Shown here in pieces: positions 18,304-28,443 of a DNA stretch of 64,000 nucleotides. The translations under genes were made by a program, and so were the position numbers. The notes below the pieces were generated by a model, which saw only the letters and a list, made by a program, of their open reading frames with translations, did no database searches and had not been told where the DNA came from. Each line of letters opens with the position of its first letter. Position 1 is the stretch's first letter. The DNA is taken from the NCBI RefSeq assembly GCF_024494575.1, contig NZ_JANHDO010000001.1, positions 496,001 through 560,000 on the forward strand. The letters run 5' to 3'. This stretch comes from Halorubrum salinum. Lineage in GTDB: Archaea; Halobacteriota; Halobacteria; Halobacteriales; Haloferacaceae.

Positions 18304-18770
18304 GTCTCCTCGGCGGGTCCGAGCCGGAGTTCGATCCGGTCGATGCATTCACCCCCGACCACCTCCCGGAGCCTGGACCATTCGTCCGGGAACACGACGT
18401 GTTGGCCGGTGCGCGCCACGCCACGGTCCACGAGCACGTCACCGACGCCTTCGAGGAGCACGACGTGTACGACGCCACCTTCGGCTACAACCTCGCCCGG
18501 CTCAGTCTCGACCCGAGGCATCCAGACGCGGGGTTCCGGTACGCCGAGGCCGCGGACAACGGGAGCGACGACGTGGTCCTCCGCGTCGAGTTCACGCCGA
18601 CGACCGCGTTCTGCCCGCAGGCGGAACCGCTCGCGGTGGGGGCGCTCCGGGCACTGCGTTCGACTTCCGAAATCACCCACGACGCGGTCGAACTCCGGAT
18701 CGCCGAGCGGGCCGACAACGCCGACCAGATCAACGAGCGGCTCGCGACGCTCTCGGCCGATGGTCCCTGA
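18300..18770 (+). CDS. DUF59-like small protein of the denitrification block
   Basis: A 156-residue cytoplasmic protein starting with GTG that overlaps the preceding stop. The C-terminal two thirds (VLRVEFTPTTAFCPQAEPLA, then VGALRAL) resemble the MIP18/DUF59 fold used in Fe-S and other cofactor maturation, including a single Cys in the position typical of that fold. The similarity is recognised by eye only. It sits between a DUF2249 protein and a radical SAM enzyme, consistent with a cofactor-assembly role (inference). An ATG ten codons upstream is an alternative start. Confidence 0.6.
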   Translation: MSLLGGSEPEFDPVDAFTPDHLPEPGPFVREHDVLAGARHATVHEHVTDAFEEHDVYDATFGYNLARLSLDPRHPDAGFRYAEAADNGSDDVVLRVEFTPTTAFCPQAEPLAVGALRALRSTSEITHDAVELRIAERADNADQINERLATLSADGP

Positions 18771-18877
18771 TGCTCCCCGATGGTCCCCGATGATCCCGCG
18801 GCGGGTGCGGAGGTCGACACCTCGCGACGCGAGCGGGTGGTCGCTCGGACGGAAATCCGCGTCTCGCTCCGCCCTGA

Positions 18878-18889
18878 GGAACACGTTCG
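18878..18889. promoter_or_regulatory. Denitrification-type palindrome, site F
   Basis: GGAACACGTTCG, one mismatch from the CGAAC-N2-GTTCG pattern. It is centred 48-49 nt upstream of the radical SAM ATG at 18932, with a possible TATA element cccaaag about 10 bp downstream. Confidence 0.65.
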
Positions 18890-18931
18890 GGGGTCTGCCC
18901 AAAGGGATCGGGGCCGTACTGCGATCTGACA

Positions 18932-20032
18932 ATGTTCGACGACATCGACCCGACTCGGCGGCCGCTCGTCCTCGTCTGGGAGGTGACACAGGCCTGCGGG
19001 CTCGCCTGTCGCCACTGCCGGGCGAACGCCCGTCCAGAGCGCCATCCCGACGAACTCACGACCGCGGAGGGAAAGCGACTGCTGGAGGACGCGGCCGAGT
19101 TCGGTGACAACCAGCTGATCGTGCTCTCCGGAGGCGACCCGCTCGTCCGCGACGACCTCATCGAACTGGCCGCACACGGCGATGATTTGGGTCACCGGAT
19201 GACGATCACGCCGAGCGGAACCCGGTCGTTGACGCCGGATCTGGTCTGCGCTCTCGAAGCCGCCGGGATCTGCCGGATGGCGCTCAGCCTCGACGGCTCG
19301 ACCCGCGAGCGCCACGACGACTTCCGCGGCGAGGAGAGCTTCGAGGACACGATGAGGGCCGCGCGCGCGGCGCGTGACGCCGGGATCCCCCTCCAGATCA
19401 ACACCACCGTTTGCGCGGACACGGTCGCGGACCTCCCCGCGATCCGGGACCGCGTCCGCGAGTTGGGTGCGGTCCTCTGGAGCGTCTTCTTCCTCGTCCC
19501 GGTCGGGCGCGGTCGCGTGCTCGATCCCGTCTCACCTGAGCGCGCCGAGGAGACGATGGCGTGGCTCCACGAGGTCTCCGAAGCCGAGGCGTTCGGCGTC
19601 AAGACCACGGAGGCACCCTTCTACCGACGGGTCGGACTCCAGCGAGCGAGCGCGGGAGAGACCGACAGTGCCGCCGAACGCCGCGGCGGGATCACGGCCG
19701 GCCGCGGGTTTGCGTTCGTCAGCCACACCGGCGAGGTGTATCCGTCCGGGTTCCTGCCAGCCTCCGCCGGCAACGTCCGCGATCGGGACCTCGTCGACGT
19801 GTACCGGAACGCCGACCTGTTCGAGTCGCTACGCGATCCCGACGCCTTCGCCGGGAAGTGCGGAGTCTGCGAGTTCCGACAGGTCTGTGGCGGCAGTCGG
19901 TCCCGAGCGTACGCTGCCACCGGCGACCCGCTGGAGAGTGACCCGCTCTGTTCGTACGTCCCCGAGGAGTACGACGGTCCGCTCCCGAACCGACAGACGA
20001 CAACCGGAGAGCGGAGTGAACCGGCGGAGTGA
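18932..20032 (+). CDS. Radical SAM/SPASM protein, NirJ/AhbD-like
   Basis: A 366-residue radical SAM enzyme. The [4Fe-4S]-SAM motif is Cys22-x3-Cys26-x2-Cys29 in TQACGLACRHC, followed by LSGGDPLVRDDL (the GGE-like motif). The C-terminal SPASM domain shows CGVCEFRQVCGG and a later Cys in PLCSYVP for auxiliary clusters. The closest known relatives act in heme pathways (AhbD, heme d1 synthase NirJ), and haloarchaeal paralogues occur beside nitrite-reductase genes. Exact substrate is unknown. Normal length. It has its own palindrome-bearing promoter and a T-rich stretch (ctttctttt, about 20043-20051) after the stop. Confidence 0.85.
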   Translation: MFDDIDPTRRPLVLVWEVTQACGLACRHCRANARPERHPDELTTAEGKRLLEDAAEFGDNQLIVLSGGDPLVRDDLIELAAHGDDLGHRMTITPSGTRSLTPDLVCALEAAGICRMALSLDGSTRERHDDFRGEESFEDTMRAARAARDAGIPLQINTTVCADTVADLPAIRDRVRELGAVLWSVFFLVPVGRGRVLDPVSPERAEETMAWLHEVSEAEAFGVKTTEAPFYRRVGLQRASAGETDSAAERRGGITAGRGFAFVSHTGEVYPSGFLPASAGNVRDRDLVDVYRNADLFESLRDPDAFAGKCGVCEFRQVCGGSRSRAYAATGDPLESDPLCSYVPEEYDGPLPNRQTTTGERSEPAE

Positions 20033-20153
20033 CGCAGAACGGCTTTCTTTTCACGGAGAACCGAGGAGAACGCCTCGCGCTTCAGCGCGGGAGATGTCTA
20101 GCTTCGCCAAACGCCGATAGACTCGGTACACTCGCCTATCGAGCCCGACGAAG

Positions 20154-21392
20154 CTACGCTTCGTCGAACAACTCCTCGCCCTCCACCATGTGCGCCTCGA
20201 CGGCGTCCATGTCGAGCGTGACACCGAGCCCCGGCTCCTCGGGGACCTCGATGTAGCCGTCCTCAATGACGTCCTCCTCGACGAGGTCCTCCCACCAGCC
20301 CAGTTCGTAGGAGTGGTACTCGATCGCGAGCGAGTTCGGAATCGACGCGCCCACGTGAGCGGCCGCCATCGTCGCCACCGGCGACGCGACGTTGTGCATC
20401 GCGACCGGCACGTAGTACTGGTTCGCCACGTCCGCGATCTTCCGCGTCTCGCGCATCCCGCCGACCTTCGGCAGGTCGGGCGCGACGATGTCGACCGCCT
20501 GGTTCTCGATGAGCCGGCGGAGCTCGGTGACGCGGTAGCGGTTCTCGCCGACCGCGATGGGCGTGACGGTGTTTTTCGTCACTTCCTCCTGCACCTCCAG
20601 ATTCTCCGGCGGCACGGGGTCTTCGAGCCACCACACGTCGTACTCCTCGATGGCGTCGGCGAGCCGCTTCGCGGAGCCGCCGGAGAACGTCCAGTGGCAA
20701 TCGAAGGAGACGTCGGCCTTGTCTTTGACACGCTCCGTGACCTTCTCGACGATCTCCGCCTTGTGGCGGATCTCGCCGGGGCGCAGGTGGCGGTTCGCGC
20801 GGTCCTTCTCGTGGCCGCTCGGCACGTCGAGGTCGAACTTCAGCGCGTCGTAGCCGAGTTCGTCGACGACGCGCTCGGCCTCGTCGGCGCACGCCTCCGG
20901 GTCCGCCTCGTCCTCGGTGTGACAGTCGCAGTAGACGCGCATCCGGTCGCGGTACTTCCCGCCGAGCAGCTGGTAGGCGGGCACGTCGAGGATCTTGCCG
21001 GCCAGATCGTGTAACGCCACCTCGATCCCGGAGATCGCGGTGACCGTGACGCCCTCGACGGAGCCCTCACCGGACATCTTCTGGACGAGGTGCTCGTAGA
21101 GCCGGTCGATGTCGAGCGGGTTCTCGCCGATCACGAACGGCTTCATGCGCTCGATGAGCTCCGGCACGCCCGCGCCCCAGTACGCCTCACCCGTGCCGAC
21201 GACCCCGGCGTCGGTGTACACGCGGACGAGCGTCCACGGGAAGTTCCCGTCGACCATGGTGGTCTGTACGTCCGTGATCTCGACGTCGCGGCCGCCGCCG
21301 CGCGACCCCGTAACACCCATCGTTCCCGCGGAGAGCTCCCGCATCGTGTACTCCGCGTTCGGGTCGTGAAGCGACTCGTAGTTCCTGCTCAT
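20154..21392 (-). CDS. Sugar-acid dehydratase, enolase superfamily (GnaD/XacD-like)
   Basis: A 412-residue mandelate-racemase/galactonate-dehydratase family enzyme. Visible active-site elements are KFDLDVPSG, FDCHW (metal Asp plus catalytic His), WWLEDPVPP, the GEN glutamate and AMHNVASP. The family removes water from gluconate, xylonate or arabinonate to give 2-keto-3-deoxy acids. In haloarchaea this feeds semi-phosphorylative Entner-Doudoroff or pentose pathways. The N-terminus (SLHDPNAEYTMREL) is as in Haloferax GnaD and XacD, and I cannot separate these two by eye. No partner KDG kinase or aldolase is adjacent. The ATG lies about 20 nt after an AT-rich cgaataaac element. Confidence 0.85.
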   Translation of the reverse strand: MSRNYESLHDPNAEYTMRELSAGTMGVTGSRGGGRDVEITDVQTTMVDGNFPWTLVRVYTDAGVVGTGEAYWGAGVPELIERMKPFVIGENPLDIDRLYEHLVQKMSGEGSVEGVTVTAISGIEVALHDLAGKILDVPAYQLLGGKYRDRMRVYCDCHTEDEADPEACADEAERVVDELGYDALKFDLDVPSGHEKDRANRHLRPGEIRHKAEIVEKVTERVKDKADVSFDCHWTFSGGSAKRLADAIEEYDVWWLEDPVPPENLEVQEEVTKNTVTPIAVGENRYRVTELRRLIENQAVDIVAPDLPKVGGMRETRKIADVANQYYVPVAMHNVASPVATMAAAHVGASIPNSLAIEYHSYELGWWEDLVEEDVIEDGYIEVPEEPGLGVTLDMDAVEAHMVEGEELFDEA

Positions 21393-21502
21393 GGCCCAGT
21401 TGTTTATTCGAAACAGGGTAAACGTTTATGTTCGACCGCCGGGCCGCCCGCCTCGGACGCGAAGATAGGGAGCTTTTCAACGACGCACCCGCAACGGGGT
21501 GC

Positions 21503-21967
21503 ATGGTCGAAATCACCGATTCGCTGGCGTGTCTCTTCACCGGCGAGATCGAAGAGCGCGACGGCGAGCACGTCGTCACGGTCCCGTCGTCCGAGATCGA
21601 ACACGGCACCCTCGAACCGGGCGAGTCGTACCGCGTCGCGCTGATCGCACGGGAGGCGTCGGAATCGCCGGCCTCCAGCGCCGGAGGCGCGGCAGAACCG
21701 ACGTCAGGCCGGTCTCCTTCCGGAAACGGCGCGAGTCCGACGACGTCGCAGTCGTCGACCGACGCCGCGCCGTCCGGCCCTCCGGTGTCGGAGGGTGACG
21801 TCCGCGAAGTGACGATCGAGACGCTCGGCGACAAAGGCGACGGGATCGCCAAGATCGAGCGGGGATACGTCGTGATCGTTCCCGACTCCGAACCGGGCGA
21901 CCAGCCGACGGTGGAGATCACGAGCGTCCGCGAAAACGTCTCCTTCGCCGACGTCATCGACGAGTAA
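21503..21967 (+). CDS. TRAM-domain protein
   Basis: A 154-residue protein. The N-terminal ~50 residues form a small domain (LACLFTGEIEERDGEHVVTV). A low-complexity Ser/Pro/Gly linker runs from about 52 to 95. A C-terminal TRAM domain follows (VTIETLGDKGDGIAKIERGY, then VVIVPDSEPGD). TRAM is an RNA-binding beta-barrel; archaeal stand-alone TRAM proteins are proposed RNA chaperones. Monocistronic. The ATG at 21503 is chosen because upstream in-frame residues are not conserved-looking. Confidence 0.82.
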   Translation: MVEITDSLACLFTGEIEERDGEHVVTVPSSEIEHGTLEPGESYRVALIAREASESPASSAGGAAEPTSGRSPSGNGASPTTSQSSTDAAPSGPPVSEGDVREVTIETLGDKGDGIAKIERGYVVIVPDSEPGDQPTVEITSVRENVSFADVIDE

Positions 21968-21988
21968 GCGATCCCCTCGCCGTTCGCC

Positions 21989-23107
21989 TCACTCTCGCAG
22001 GCCGTCTCGCTCCGGCGGATCGCTCCGCGCGAACAGCTTGCGGAGGTGCGCCGGCGAGAAGACGGAGGTCGGTCGGTCCATGTGTACGCCGATCTCGCCC
22101 GACAGCGCCCACAGCCCGGCCCGCTGGACCGACTCCGGCAGCGAGTAGCAGGTGCGGATCGCGTGGCCGAGCCGGATCTCCGTGCCGAGTTCCTCGCGCC
22201 ATCCCGTCTCGTAATCGGCGAGCGTGTCGGGATCGGTCGGGTCGATCGTCTCCGCGGCCACGTCCGCCGCGGTCATCCCGTACAGGATCCCGCCGCCGGT
22301 GAACGGCTTCGTCTGCGCGGCGGCGTCGCCGATAAGGAACGCTCGGTCGGTCGTCACGCGATCGGGCGGGCCGATCGGGATCGCCCCCGAACAGAACCGG
22401 TCGGTCGTCACGCCGTAGGCGTCGGTGAGGTCGTCGAACCGCGCCGAGACGTCCTCGCCCGGCGGCGCGGCGAGCCCGTACTCCACCCCCGCGTCGCCGC
22501 GCGGGATCCGCCACGCGAAGAACGTCGGCGCGGTGAGGTGCACGTCGACGAGGTCGCCGTCGTCCGGGTCGTCGTCGAACGCGAGCACCCCGTGCAGCAG
22601 CTCGTCCGGCTCGGGGAGGCCGAGCGACCGCCGGACCCGCGAAGTGGGACCGTCGCAGCCGGCGACCATCCGCGCCTCGAAGCGCTCCGTGCCGCCGTCG
22701 GCGACGCTCACCTCGACGGTCACGCGGTCCGCGCGTTCCTCGACCGAGACGACCGTGTGCCCCTCGCGCACGTCGGCACCCGCATCGCGGGCCGCGTCCG
22801 CGAGCGTCCGGTCCAGCTCGACCCGGTCGATCACGTTCGAGACCGGCTCGGGCTTGTAGAACGGGTACGCTCGCGAGTCCGGGCCGCCGACGTGGAACCG
22901 CGCGCCGTACACGCGGTTCTGGAGGAGCCGCTCTCGGGCGTCGTCGGGGACGAACGCCCAGATGTCGTCGGAGACGTGTCCGGAACAGGCCAGCGGCTCG
23001 CCGACCGTCCCCTTCTCTACGACGAGCACGTCGCGGCCCGCGGCGGCCGCGCGGCGGGCGAACCGCGAGCCGGGGGGACCGGCACCGACCACGACGAAGT
23101 CGTACAT
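21989..23107 (-). CDS. Geranylgeranyl reductase-family flavoprotein
   Basis: A 372-residue FAD-dependent oxidoreductase. The N-terminal Rossmann motif GAGPPGSRFARRAAAAG, the middle DGPTSRVRRSLGLPEP and the second FAD motif AFLIGDAAAQTKPFTGGGI are classic for the geranylgeranyl-reductase/digeranylgeranylglycerophospholipid reductase family. These reduce isoprenoid double bonds, and in archaea they saturate lipid chains. Haloarchaea carry several paralogues, so the substrate cannot be fixed. The ATG at 23107 begins directly before the flavin-binding strand (MYDFVVVGAG). Confidence 0.85.
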   Translation of the reverse strand: MYDFVVVGAGPPGSRFARRAAAAGRDVLVVEKGTVGEPLACSGHVSDDIWAFVPDDARERLLQNRVYGARFHVGGPDSRAYPFYKPEPVSNVIDRVELDRTLADAARDAGADVREGHTVVSVEERADRVTVEVSVADGGTERFEARMVAGCDGPTSRVRRSLGLPEPDELLHGVLAFDDDPDDGDLVDVHLTAPTFFAWRIPRGDAGVEYGLAAPPGEDVSARFDDLTDAYGVTTDRFCSGAIPIGPPDRVTTDRAFLIGDAAAQTKPFTGGGILYGMTAADVAAETIDPTDPDTLADYETGWREELGTEIRLGHAIRTCYSLPESVQRAGLWALSGEIGVHMDRPTSVFSPAHLRKLFARSDPPERDGLRE

Positions 23108-23183
23108 GTCCGGACGGTCGTGACGACGATACATAACTGCGACGAGCCGGACTCCAGCGCGCGATCGGGGCGTGCGCCGCGAG

Positions 23184-24515
23184 TCACTCCAGCCGCGCGA
23201 ACAGGTTCATAACGTACGCCGTCCGGAGCATCTTCGCTGATTGGCCCCGATCGAACACCAGCTCGTCGTGATCGAGGACGTGCGAGAGCACGTCGGCGGA
23301 GGCGTGCTCCGGCGCGGCCGCGATCCCGGCGTCGTTGGCGGCGGCCCACTCCATCACCCGGAGGTCAGACTTGCTGTCGCCCATCACGAGCGCGAAGGGG
23401 TCCGTCACGTCGAGCACGTCGAATGCGGCCTCTACCCCGGCCACCTTGTCGAGTTCCAGCGACCCGATCTCCGCGGCGTCCCCCCGGTAGTACGCGACGT
23501 CGATCTCGTCGAAAAGCGATGCGACGGGATCGGGGATGGAGACGGACGCGTCCGGCTCGTCGGCCGCCGGCTCGATCCCCGACGCCTCGAGCACGTCGCG
23601 GATCTCCGGGTCGGCGGCCGCGTAGTGCGCCCGCGCCCACGCCGCACCGCGGTTCGCGCGGCCGGTCGGGTCGTCGCCTCCCGTGTCGTCAGCTGGGGCG
23701 TCGCCTTCCCTGTCGTCGGCCGAAGCGTCGGAACCGTCTCCGACCCGTTCGGCGACCGCCGCGCCGAGCGCGTCGAGCAGGTGGACGAGCCCGTCGTCGA
23801 TCACGGCCTCGGCGTCCGCGCTCCCCGTCTCGAAGTTCGGCTTCAGCGTGACGTTGAACTCGTTGCCCTGGAGGTGACAGCCGCGCCGCACGTTGTCCGG
23901 CGCGGCCGACAGCGCGCGCGTCCGGACCCGCTCGAATATGCTCCTGACGTCCGCGCCGAGGTCCTGATACAGCAGCCGCTTCGTCTGTGAGCCGTGACCC
24001 GGCGTGAACACGCCGTTTCCGGCCTCGTAGACGATAGAGAGGTCCCCCGAGTGCACCAGTTCGTTGCCGAGCCCCTGAATCATGAACCCCTTCACGTTCT
24101 CCAGCGTCTGGCCGGTACAGATGACGATCGGGACGCCGGACTCGTGTATCTCCGTCAGGATGTGGAGCGTCTCGCGGGGGATCTCGTTGTCGGTCTGTCC
24201 CGCCGACCGAAGCGTCTCGTCGACGTCCAACACGAGCGCGTTGACGGCGCGGTCGTATCGCGCGAACAGGTCGAGCGCGGTGAAGGCCGTCTCTCGGTCG
24301 GCGCGCGCCGCGGTCTCGGCGAACGTGCTCCCGGCGGGAAACGACTCGCGGATCTGTCGTTTCAATCGGTCGAGCTCGTCGCTGACCTCTTCCCAGTGAT
24401 CGAGCGCCACCCGCGAGTCGACCGGCGGAAAGAGGTCCACGAACGACTGGTACTCTCGCAGCGTCTCCACGTCGAACTCGTCGTACAACCGATAGAGGAG
24501 ATCGTACCGCTCCAT
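23184..24515 (-). CDS. HAD-superfamily hydrolase
   Basis: A 443-residue haloarchaeal HAD protein. Motif I is LVLDVDET (Asp97, Asp99), preceded by a ~90-residue helical N-terminal extension. The motif II region is VPIVICTGQTLENV, and motif IV is ALVMGDSKSDLRVM near the C-terminus. A C2-type cap lies between them, interrupted by an acidic disordered insert around residues 255-285. A Cof-like phosphatase activity on a small phosphorylated molecule is expected, substrate unknown. Single gene with no helpful neighbour. Confidence 0.8.
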   Translation of the reverse strand: MERYDLLYRLYDEFDVETLREYQSFVDLFPPVDSRVALDHWEEVSDELDRLKRQIRESFPAGSTFAETAARADRETAFTALDLFARYDRAVNALVLDVDETLRSAGQTDNEIPRETLHILTEIHESGVPIVICTGQTLENVKGFMIQGLGNELVHSGDLSIVYEAGNGVFTPGHGSQTKRLLYQDLGADVRSIFERVRTRALSAAPDNVRRGCHLQGNEFNVTLKPNFETGSADAEAVIDDGLVHLLDALGAAVAERVGDGSDASADDREGDAPADDTGGDDPTGRANRGAAWARAHYAAADPEIRDVLEASGIEPAADEPDASVSIPDPVASLFDEIDVAYYRGDAAEIGSLELDKVAGVEAAFDVLDVTDPFALVMGDSKSDLRVMEWAAANDAGIAAAPEHASADVLSHVLDHDELVFDRGQSAKMLRTAYVMNLFARLE

Positions 24516-24835
24516 AGCGCCCCTGCGATCCGGACCGCGTAAAACGTGCCGTCTCGCGGTCGGGTGGGCCGGCTCAGTCGAATATCATTGTGGTATGTCA
24601 GCTAGTAGCACGTGTTCTGTGGCGGTCGATTCACCCGAACTGAGAGGGCTGTCTGGTGTCACCGCGTCTGACGTCGACCGGTACTTTCGGGAAGTTGAAA
24701 TAAGCGTTATGTGCGGCGCTCCCGTCGTTCGCGTAATGATTGTACCTCTCGATGGCGGCCGTCGACGGCTGGGCCTGACCGGCCGGTCGGTCGGCCGTGT
24801 CTCCCGGTCCGGTCGGCACGACGCGACCGGAGGAA
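24516..24835. other. Non-coding 320-bp interval before the large kinase
   Basis: The interval separates divergent genes and is AT-richer than its surroundings between about 24580 and 24740. An AT-rich ttgaaataagcg near 24697-24708 could be a promoter element. A possible 83-codon frame (24595-24846) has third positions not biased to G/C, so I do not call it a gene. Confidence 0.5.
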
Positions 24836-27800
24836 ATGAGACCTGATCGACCAGTCGTTCACGTCGGCGATCGTCTCGACGCAGCGTGGGCGGTGCTACC
24901 TGCGGACACGATATCACTTTCCCCGGCCGATCGCTCGGATCTCGGCGACGACATCGCGGCGGCGGTATCCACGCGGACGACCACGCCCGACGGCACGCGC
25001 GAGGACGCGGCGGAGACCGCGACGGACTCCGTCGTGGTCGTGCGCGTGGGGACTGCGGCCGGCTCCGCGCCCAGCCGACTCGACACCGACACTGCGACGG
25101 TGTTGCGCTCGGTCAGAACGCGGTTCCCGGAGGCGAAACTACTCGCGTACTCCGCCGAAGACGACCCCGACGCCGCGATCGACGCCAGCCGGTTCGGTGC
25201 CGAGTACGTCTCCGGCCGCCGGCTTACGGCGGACGACGAGACGCTCGAAGCGCGCATCGATGACCGATCGTCGCCCGCGGCGACCGGCGGAACCGCGTTT
25301 CTCGAACCGTTCGTCCGGATCGTCTCCGACCGGACGACGGGGCTCGAAGCGAAGCTCGACGCGCTCTTGGACCTCGGGCGAGCGCGCTTAGACCTCTCGG
25401 TCGGCTACGCGTCCCGGACGACGGAGGACCGCTTCACCCTCGACCGACACCGCGGCGGGTCCGCGCTCGTGGAGTCGCTCGTCGAGCGCGGCGTCATCGA
25501 CGCCGACGGGTCGCTTCCGCTCTCGAAGACGTACTGCCGACGAACCGTCGGAACCAGCGACGGACTCGACGATTCGGACAACGGACCCGACGATTCGGAC
25601 AACGGACCCGACGACACGCGCGACGCGTTCGGCGGCGACACCGACGGTGATCCCGCCGGCGACGCGGGCGGCACGGTGGGCCGCGCGTCCGGCGGATCGG
25701 ACGACGCCACGGTGGACGCCGGGAGCGGATCTCGCGGCGTCGTGGCCTTCACGGACCCGGATGAGGCGGGGTGGGACGGCGACCCGGCACACGAGCTGTT
25801 CGGCCTCGGGAGCTACGTGGGCGGCCGCGTCGTCGTCGACGGCGAGGTGTTCGGGACCCTCTGTTTCGTCGACGAAGACAGCCGCGAGCGTCCGTTCACC
25901 GAGGACGAACTCCTCTTCGTCGAGCTTCTCGCCGACTGGCTCGGCCGGGCGATCGAGCGGCGAGAGGACCGCGAGCGGCGCGAAGAGGCCGTCAGAGAGC
26001 TTGAAGACACGCTCTCGCGGATCGACGACGGGTTCTTCGCGCTCGATACGGAGTGGCGGTTCACCTACGTCAACGACCGGGCCGCAGAGCTGCTCGACCG
26101 GCCGGCCGACGACCTGATAGGCTCCGTCGTCTGGGACGAGTTCCCCGCCGCGCTCGGCCGGGCGTACGAGACGAGCTACCGACGCGCCATGGAGACGCAA
26201 GAGACGGTCTCGTTCGTGGACCACTACGCGCCGCTGGACCTGTGGACCGAAGTGACCGCGTATCCTTCGCCCGACGGGCTGTCCGTGTTCTTCGCGGACG
26301 TCACCGAGCAGCGGCGGCGCGAACAGACGCTCGAACGGCTCCTTCGGACCGCAGAGCGGATGCAGCGCGACCCCGACCCCGAGAGCGTCGCAGACCGTCT
26401 GAACGACGCCGTCGACGACATCCTCGGGTTCGACATCGGCGGGGTTCGGTTCTTCGACGACGACACCGAACGTCTCCGGCTCGTCTCGACCGGCGGCGAC
26501 AAGGGCGACGCGTACGCGGATCGCGACCCGAGAGCACCTGGCGGCGGCGTCGCGGGGGCCGCGTTCGAGACCGGTGAGACACAGACGTACGACGACCTGA
26601 AAGCCCGCGACGACGACCGGGAGTACCACGGGATCCGATCTGCGATCGGCGTTCCCCTGGGCGACCACGGCAGCTTCGTCGTCGGGTCGACCGAGCCGGA
26701 CGCGTTCGACGACTCTCACGTCTCGGTAGTGGAGCTGTTAGCGATGAACGCGACGGCGACGCTCGACGCCCAGCGGAGACAAGAGCGTCTCCGGACCTAC
26801 GAGAACGCCCTGCAGAACGTCGACGACATGGTCTGTGTGCTCGACGGATCCGGCGCGGTCACGTACGCCACGCCGTCGTTTATCGCGTGGCTCGGCGTCG
26901 ACGAGGACGAACTCGTCGGCTCGTCGCTCTGTACGGTGCTCCCGGACCCGGCCGCCGGCCGCGTCGCGGGTGCGCTCGACGGGCTCGTGGCTCGCGACGC
27001 GATCGACGCCGAGGCTCACGGGGGCGAGGACGGCGACGGCGCGAGCGACGCCGGCGGCACCGACTCCAGCGGTACCGACGCCGAGAGGCGGCGGATCGAC
27101 GTGACGATCGGCGGAGCAGACGGGGCCTTGGAGCGACACGGCGAACTGCGCCTCTCGGCGCTTTCCGGTGGGATCTCCGGAGCGGTCGTGTCGCTCACCG
27201 ACACGACGGATCTCCGGCGGACGCGGACCGAACTCTCTCGCGAGCGTGACCGGTTCGATCGGCTGTTCGAGCGACTTCCGGACCCGGTGATGGAGGTGTC
27301 GCTCGAATCCGAGGAGACGGTCGTGACCGGGATCAACTCCGCGTTCGCGTCGCAGTTCGGACACGACCCGTCGACGTTGCGGGGCCAGTCGACTGACGCG
27401 CTGGATATCATCTCCGATCGACGCCACCGCGACCGAGACGGCGGTGCGGACGCGGCCGCCTCGGCCGACGACGATCCGGCTCCCGCGGAGGCGAAGACGC
27501 TCGATCAGCGCGTCCGGGAGGAGGGGTCGGTCACGGCGGAGGTCACCCGGCAGACGGTCGACGGGCCGAGGGAGTTCCTCTTCCGAGGCTTCTCGTACGA
27601 GACGACCGACGGCCGCCGGGCGTTCGGCATCTACACCGATATCACCGACCGGAAGCGGCGGGAGCGATACGTCCGCGTCATCAACCGCATCCTCCGGCAC
27701 AACCTCCGGAACGAGCTGAACGTCGTCTTCGGGTTCGCGAGCGAGATCGAAACCACCACCGACGACGAGCGTATCGCCGACTTCGCCCGACGGATAGAGA

Positions 27801-28327
27801 CGACCGGGAAGCGGCTCTCCGAGCTCGCCGAGGGCGCGGCGACGATCAAACGCGTCGTCGAGGACGGGATCGTGGCCGACCCCGACGCGGTCGCCGTCCG
27901 ACCGGCCGCGGAGGCCGTTCGAGACCGGTACGCGGAAGCGTACCCCGACGCGCGCATTTCGGTCTCGGTTCCGGGAGACGTCGAGATACGCGGCGACGAG
28001 CGCTTCGAAGACGCCCTCGACCAGCTCGTCGAGAACGCGGTCGCACACGGGAGCGCGGGTGCGCCTCGGGTCGAGATCGCGGCCGACCGCGACCCCGCGA
28101 CCGGCACCGTCACCGTTCGCGTCGCCGACGACGGCTCCGGGATCCCCGAGCCGGTCCGCGCCGTGATCACCGGCGACGCGGAGGTGACACAGCTCACGCA
28201 CAACACGGGGATCGGGCTCTGGATCGTCGCGTGGATCGTCGAGTCGTACGGCGGCGAGATCGCGTTCGATCCCGGGCTCGGCGGTGCGGGGACGACCGTC
28301 ACGCTGCGGATTCCGGCCGCCGAGTGA
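24836..28327 (+). CDS. Large PAS/GAF sensor histidine kinase
   Basis: An 1163-residue cytoplasmic sensor kinase without transmembrane helices. Order by eye: a receiver-like N-terminal domain (~1-130), a GAF split by an acidic insert (~140-390), PAS (~395-505), GAF (~510-650), PAS (~655-800), PAS (~810-940), then the kinase core. The H-box is [12 protein letters not shown], the N-box [12 protein letters not shown], and the ATP lid GDGSGIP-like ([10 protein letters not shown]) and [16 protein letters not shown]. The start at 24836 follows an aggagg-like element (ggagga). The first domain lacks an obvious phospho-acceptor context and may be degenerate. Signal unknown; no partner regulator nearby. 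A 21-bp tandem duplication (25568-25609) encodes DDSDNGP twice in the insert. Confidence 0.88.
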   Translation: MRPDRPVVHVGDRLDAAWAVLPADTISLSPADRSDLGDDIAAAVSTRTTTPDGTREDAAETATDSVVVVRVGTAAGSAPSRLDTDTATVLRSVRTRFPEAKLLAYSAEDDPDAAIDASRFGAEYVSGRRLTADDETLEARIDDRSSPAATGGTAFLEPFVRIVSDRTTGLEAKLDALLDLGRARLDLSVGYASRTTEDRFTLDRHRGGSALVESLVERGVIDADGSLPLSKTYCRRTVGTSDGLDDSDNGPDDSDNGPDDTRDAFGGDTDGDPAGDAGGTVGRASGGSDDATVDAGSGSRGVVAFTDPDEAGWDGDPAHELFGLGSYVGGRVVVDGEVFGTLCFVDEDSRERPFTEDELLFVELLADWLGRAIERREDRERREEAVRELEDTLSRIDDGFFALDTEWRFTYVNDRAAELLDRPADDLIGSVVWDEFPAALGRAYETSYRRAMETQETVSFVDHYAPLDLWTEVTAYPSPDGLSVFFADVTEQRRREQTLERLLRTAERMQRDPDPESVADRLNDAVDDILGFDIGGVRFFDDDTERLRLVSTGGDKGDAYADRDPRAPGGGVAGAAFETGETQTYDDLKARDDDREYHGIRSAIGVPLGDHGSFVVGSTEPDAFDDSHVSVVELLAMNATATLDAQRRQERLRTYENALQNVDDMVCVLDGSGAVTYATPSFIAWLGVDEDELVGSSLCTVLPDPAAGRVAGALDGLVARDAIDAEAHGGEDGDGASDAGGTDSSGTDAERRRIDVTIGGADGALERHGELRLSALSGGISGAVVSLTDTTDLRRTRTELSRERDRFDRLFERLPDPVMEVSLESEETVVTGINSAFASQFGHDPSTLRGQSTDALDIISDRRHRDRDGGADAAASADDDPAPAEAKTLDQRVREEGSVTAEVTRQTVDGPREFLFRGFSYETTDGRRAFGIYTDITDRKRRERYVRVINRILRHNLRNELNVVFGFASEIETTTDDERIADFARRIETTGKRLSELAEGAATIKRVVEDGIVADPDAVAVRPAAEAVRDRYAEAYPDARISVSVPGDVEIRGDERFEDALDQLVENAVAHGSAGAPRVEIAADRDPATGTVTVRVADDGSGIPEPVRAVITGDAEVTQLTHNTGIGLWIVAWIVESYGGEIAFDPGLGGAGTTVTLRIPAAE
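25568..25609 (+). repeat. Two tandem 21-bp repeats inside the kinase gene
   Basis: The unit gacgattcggacaacggacc plus c is repeated exactly twice, adding DDSDNGP twice to an acidic loop in the first GAF domain. It is in frame and probably a recent slippage product. Confidence 0.85.
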
Positions 28328-28443
28328 CGGCCGATCGCCGGGGCACCCCAGCGGCGAGGTCGCCGACGCGGACGCGAGGCTCGGCGGTGCGTCGCCGGTG
28401 GCGTTCCGACCGGTTTATAATCGCCCGCGAGCGCCTCTCCAGT

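Noticed and set aside
24595-24846. An 83-codon frame before the large kinase
   Set aside because: Third codon positions are not GC-biased, it overlaps the kinase start, and no motif is visible.
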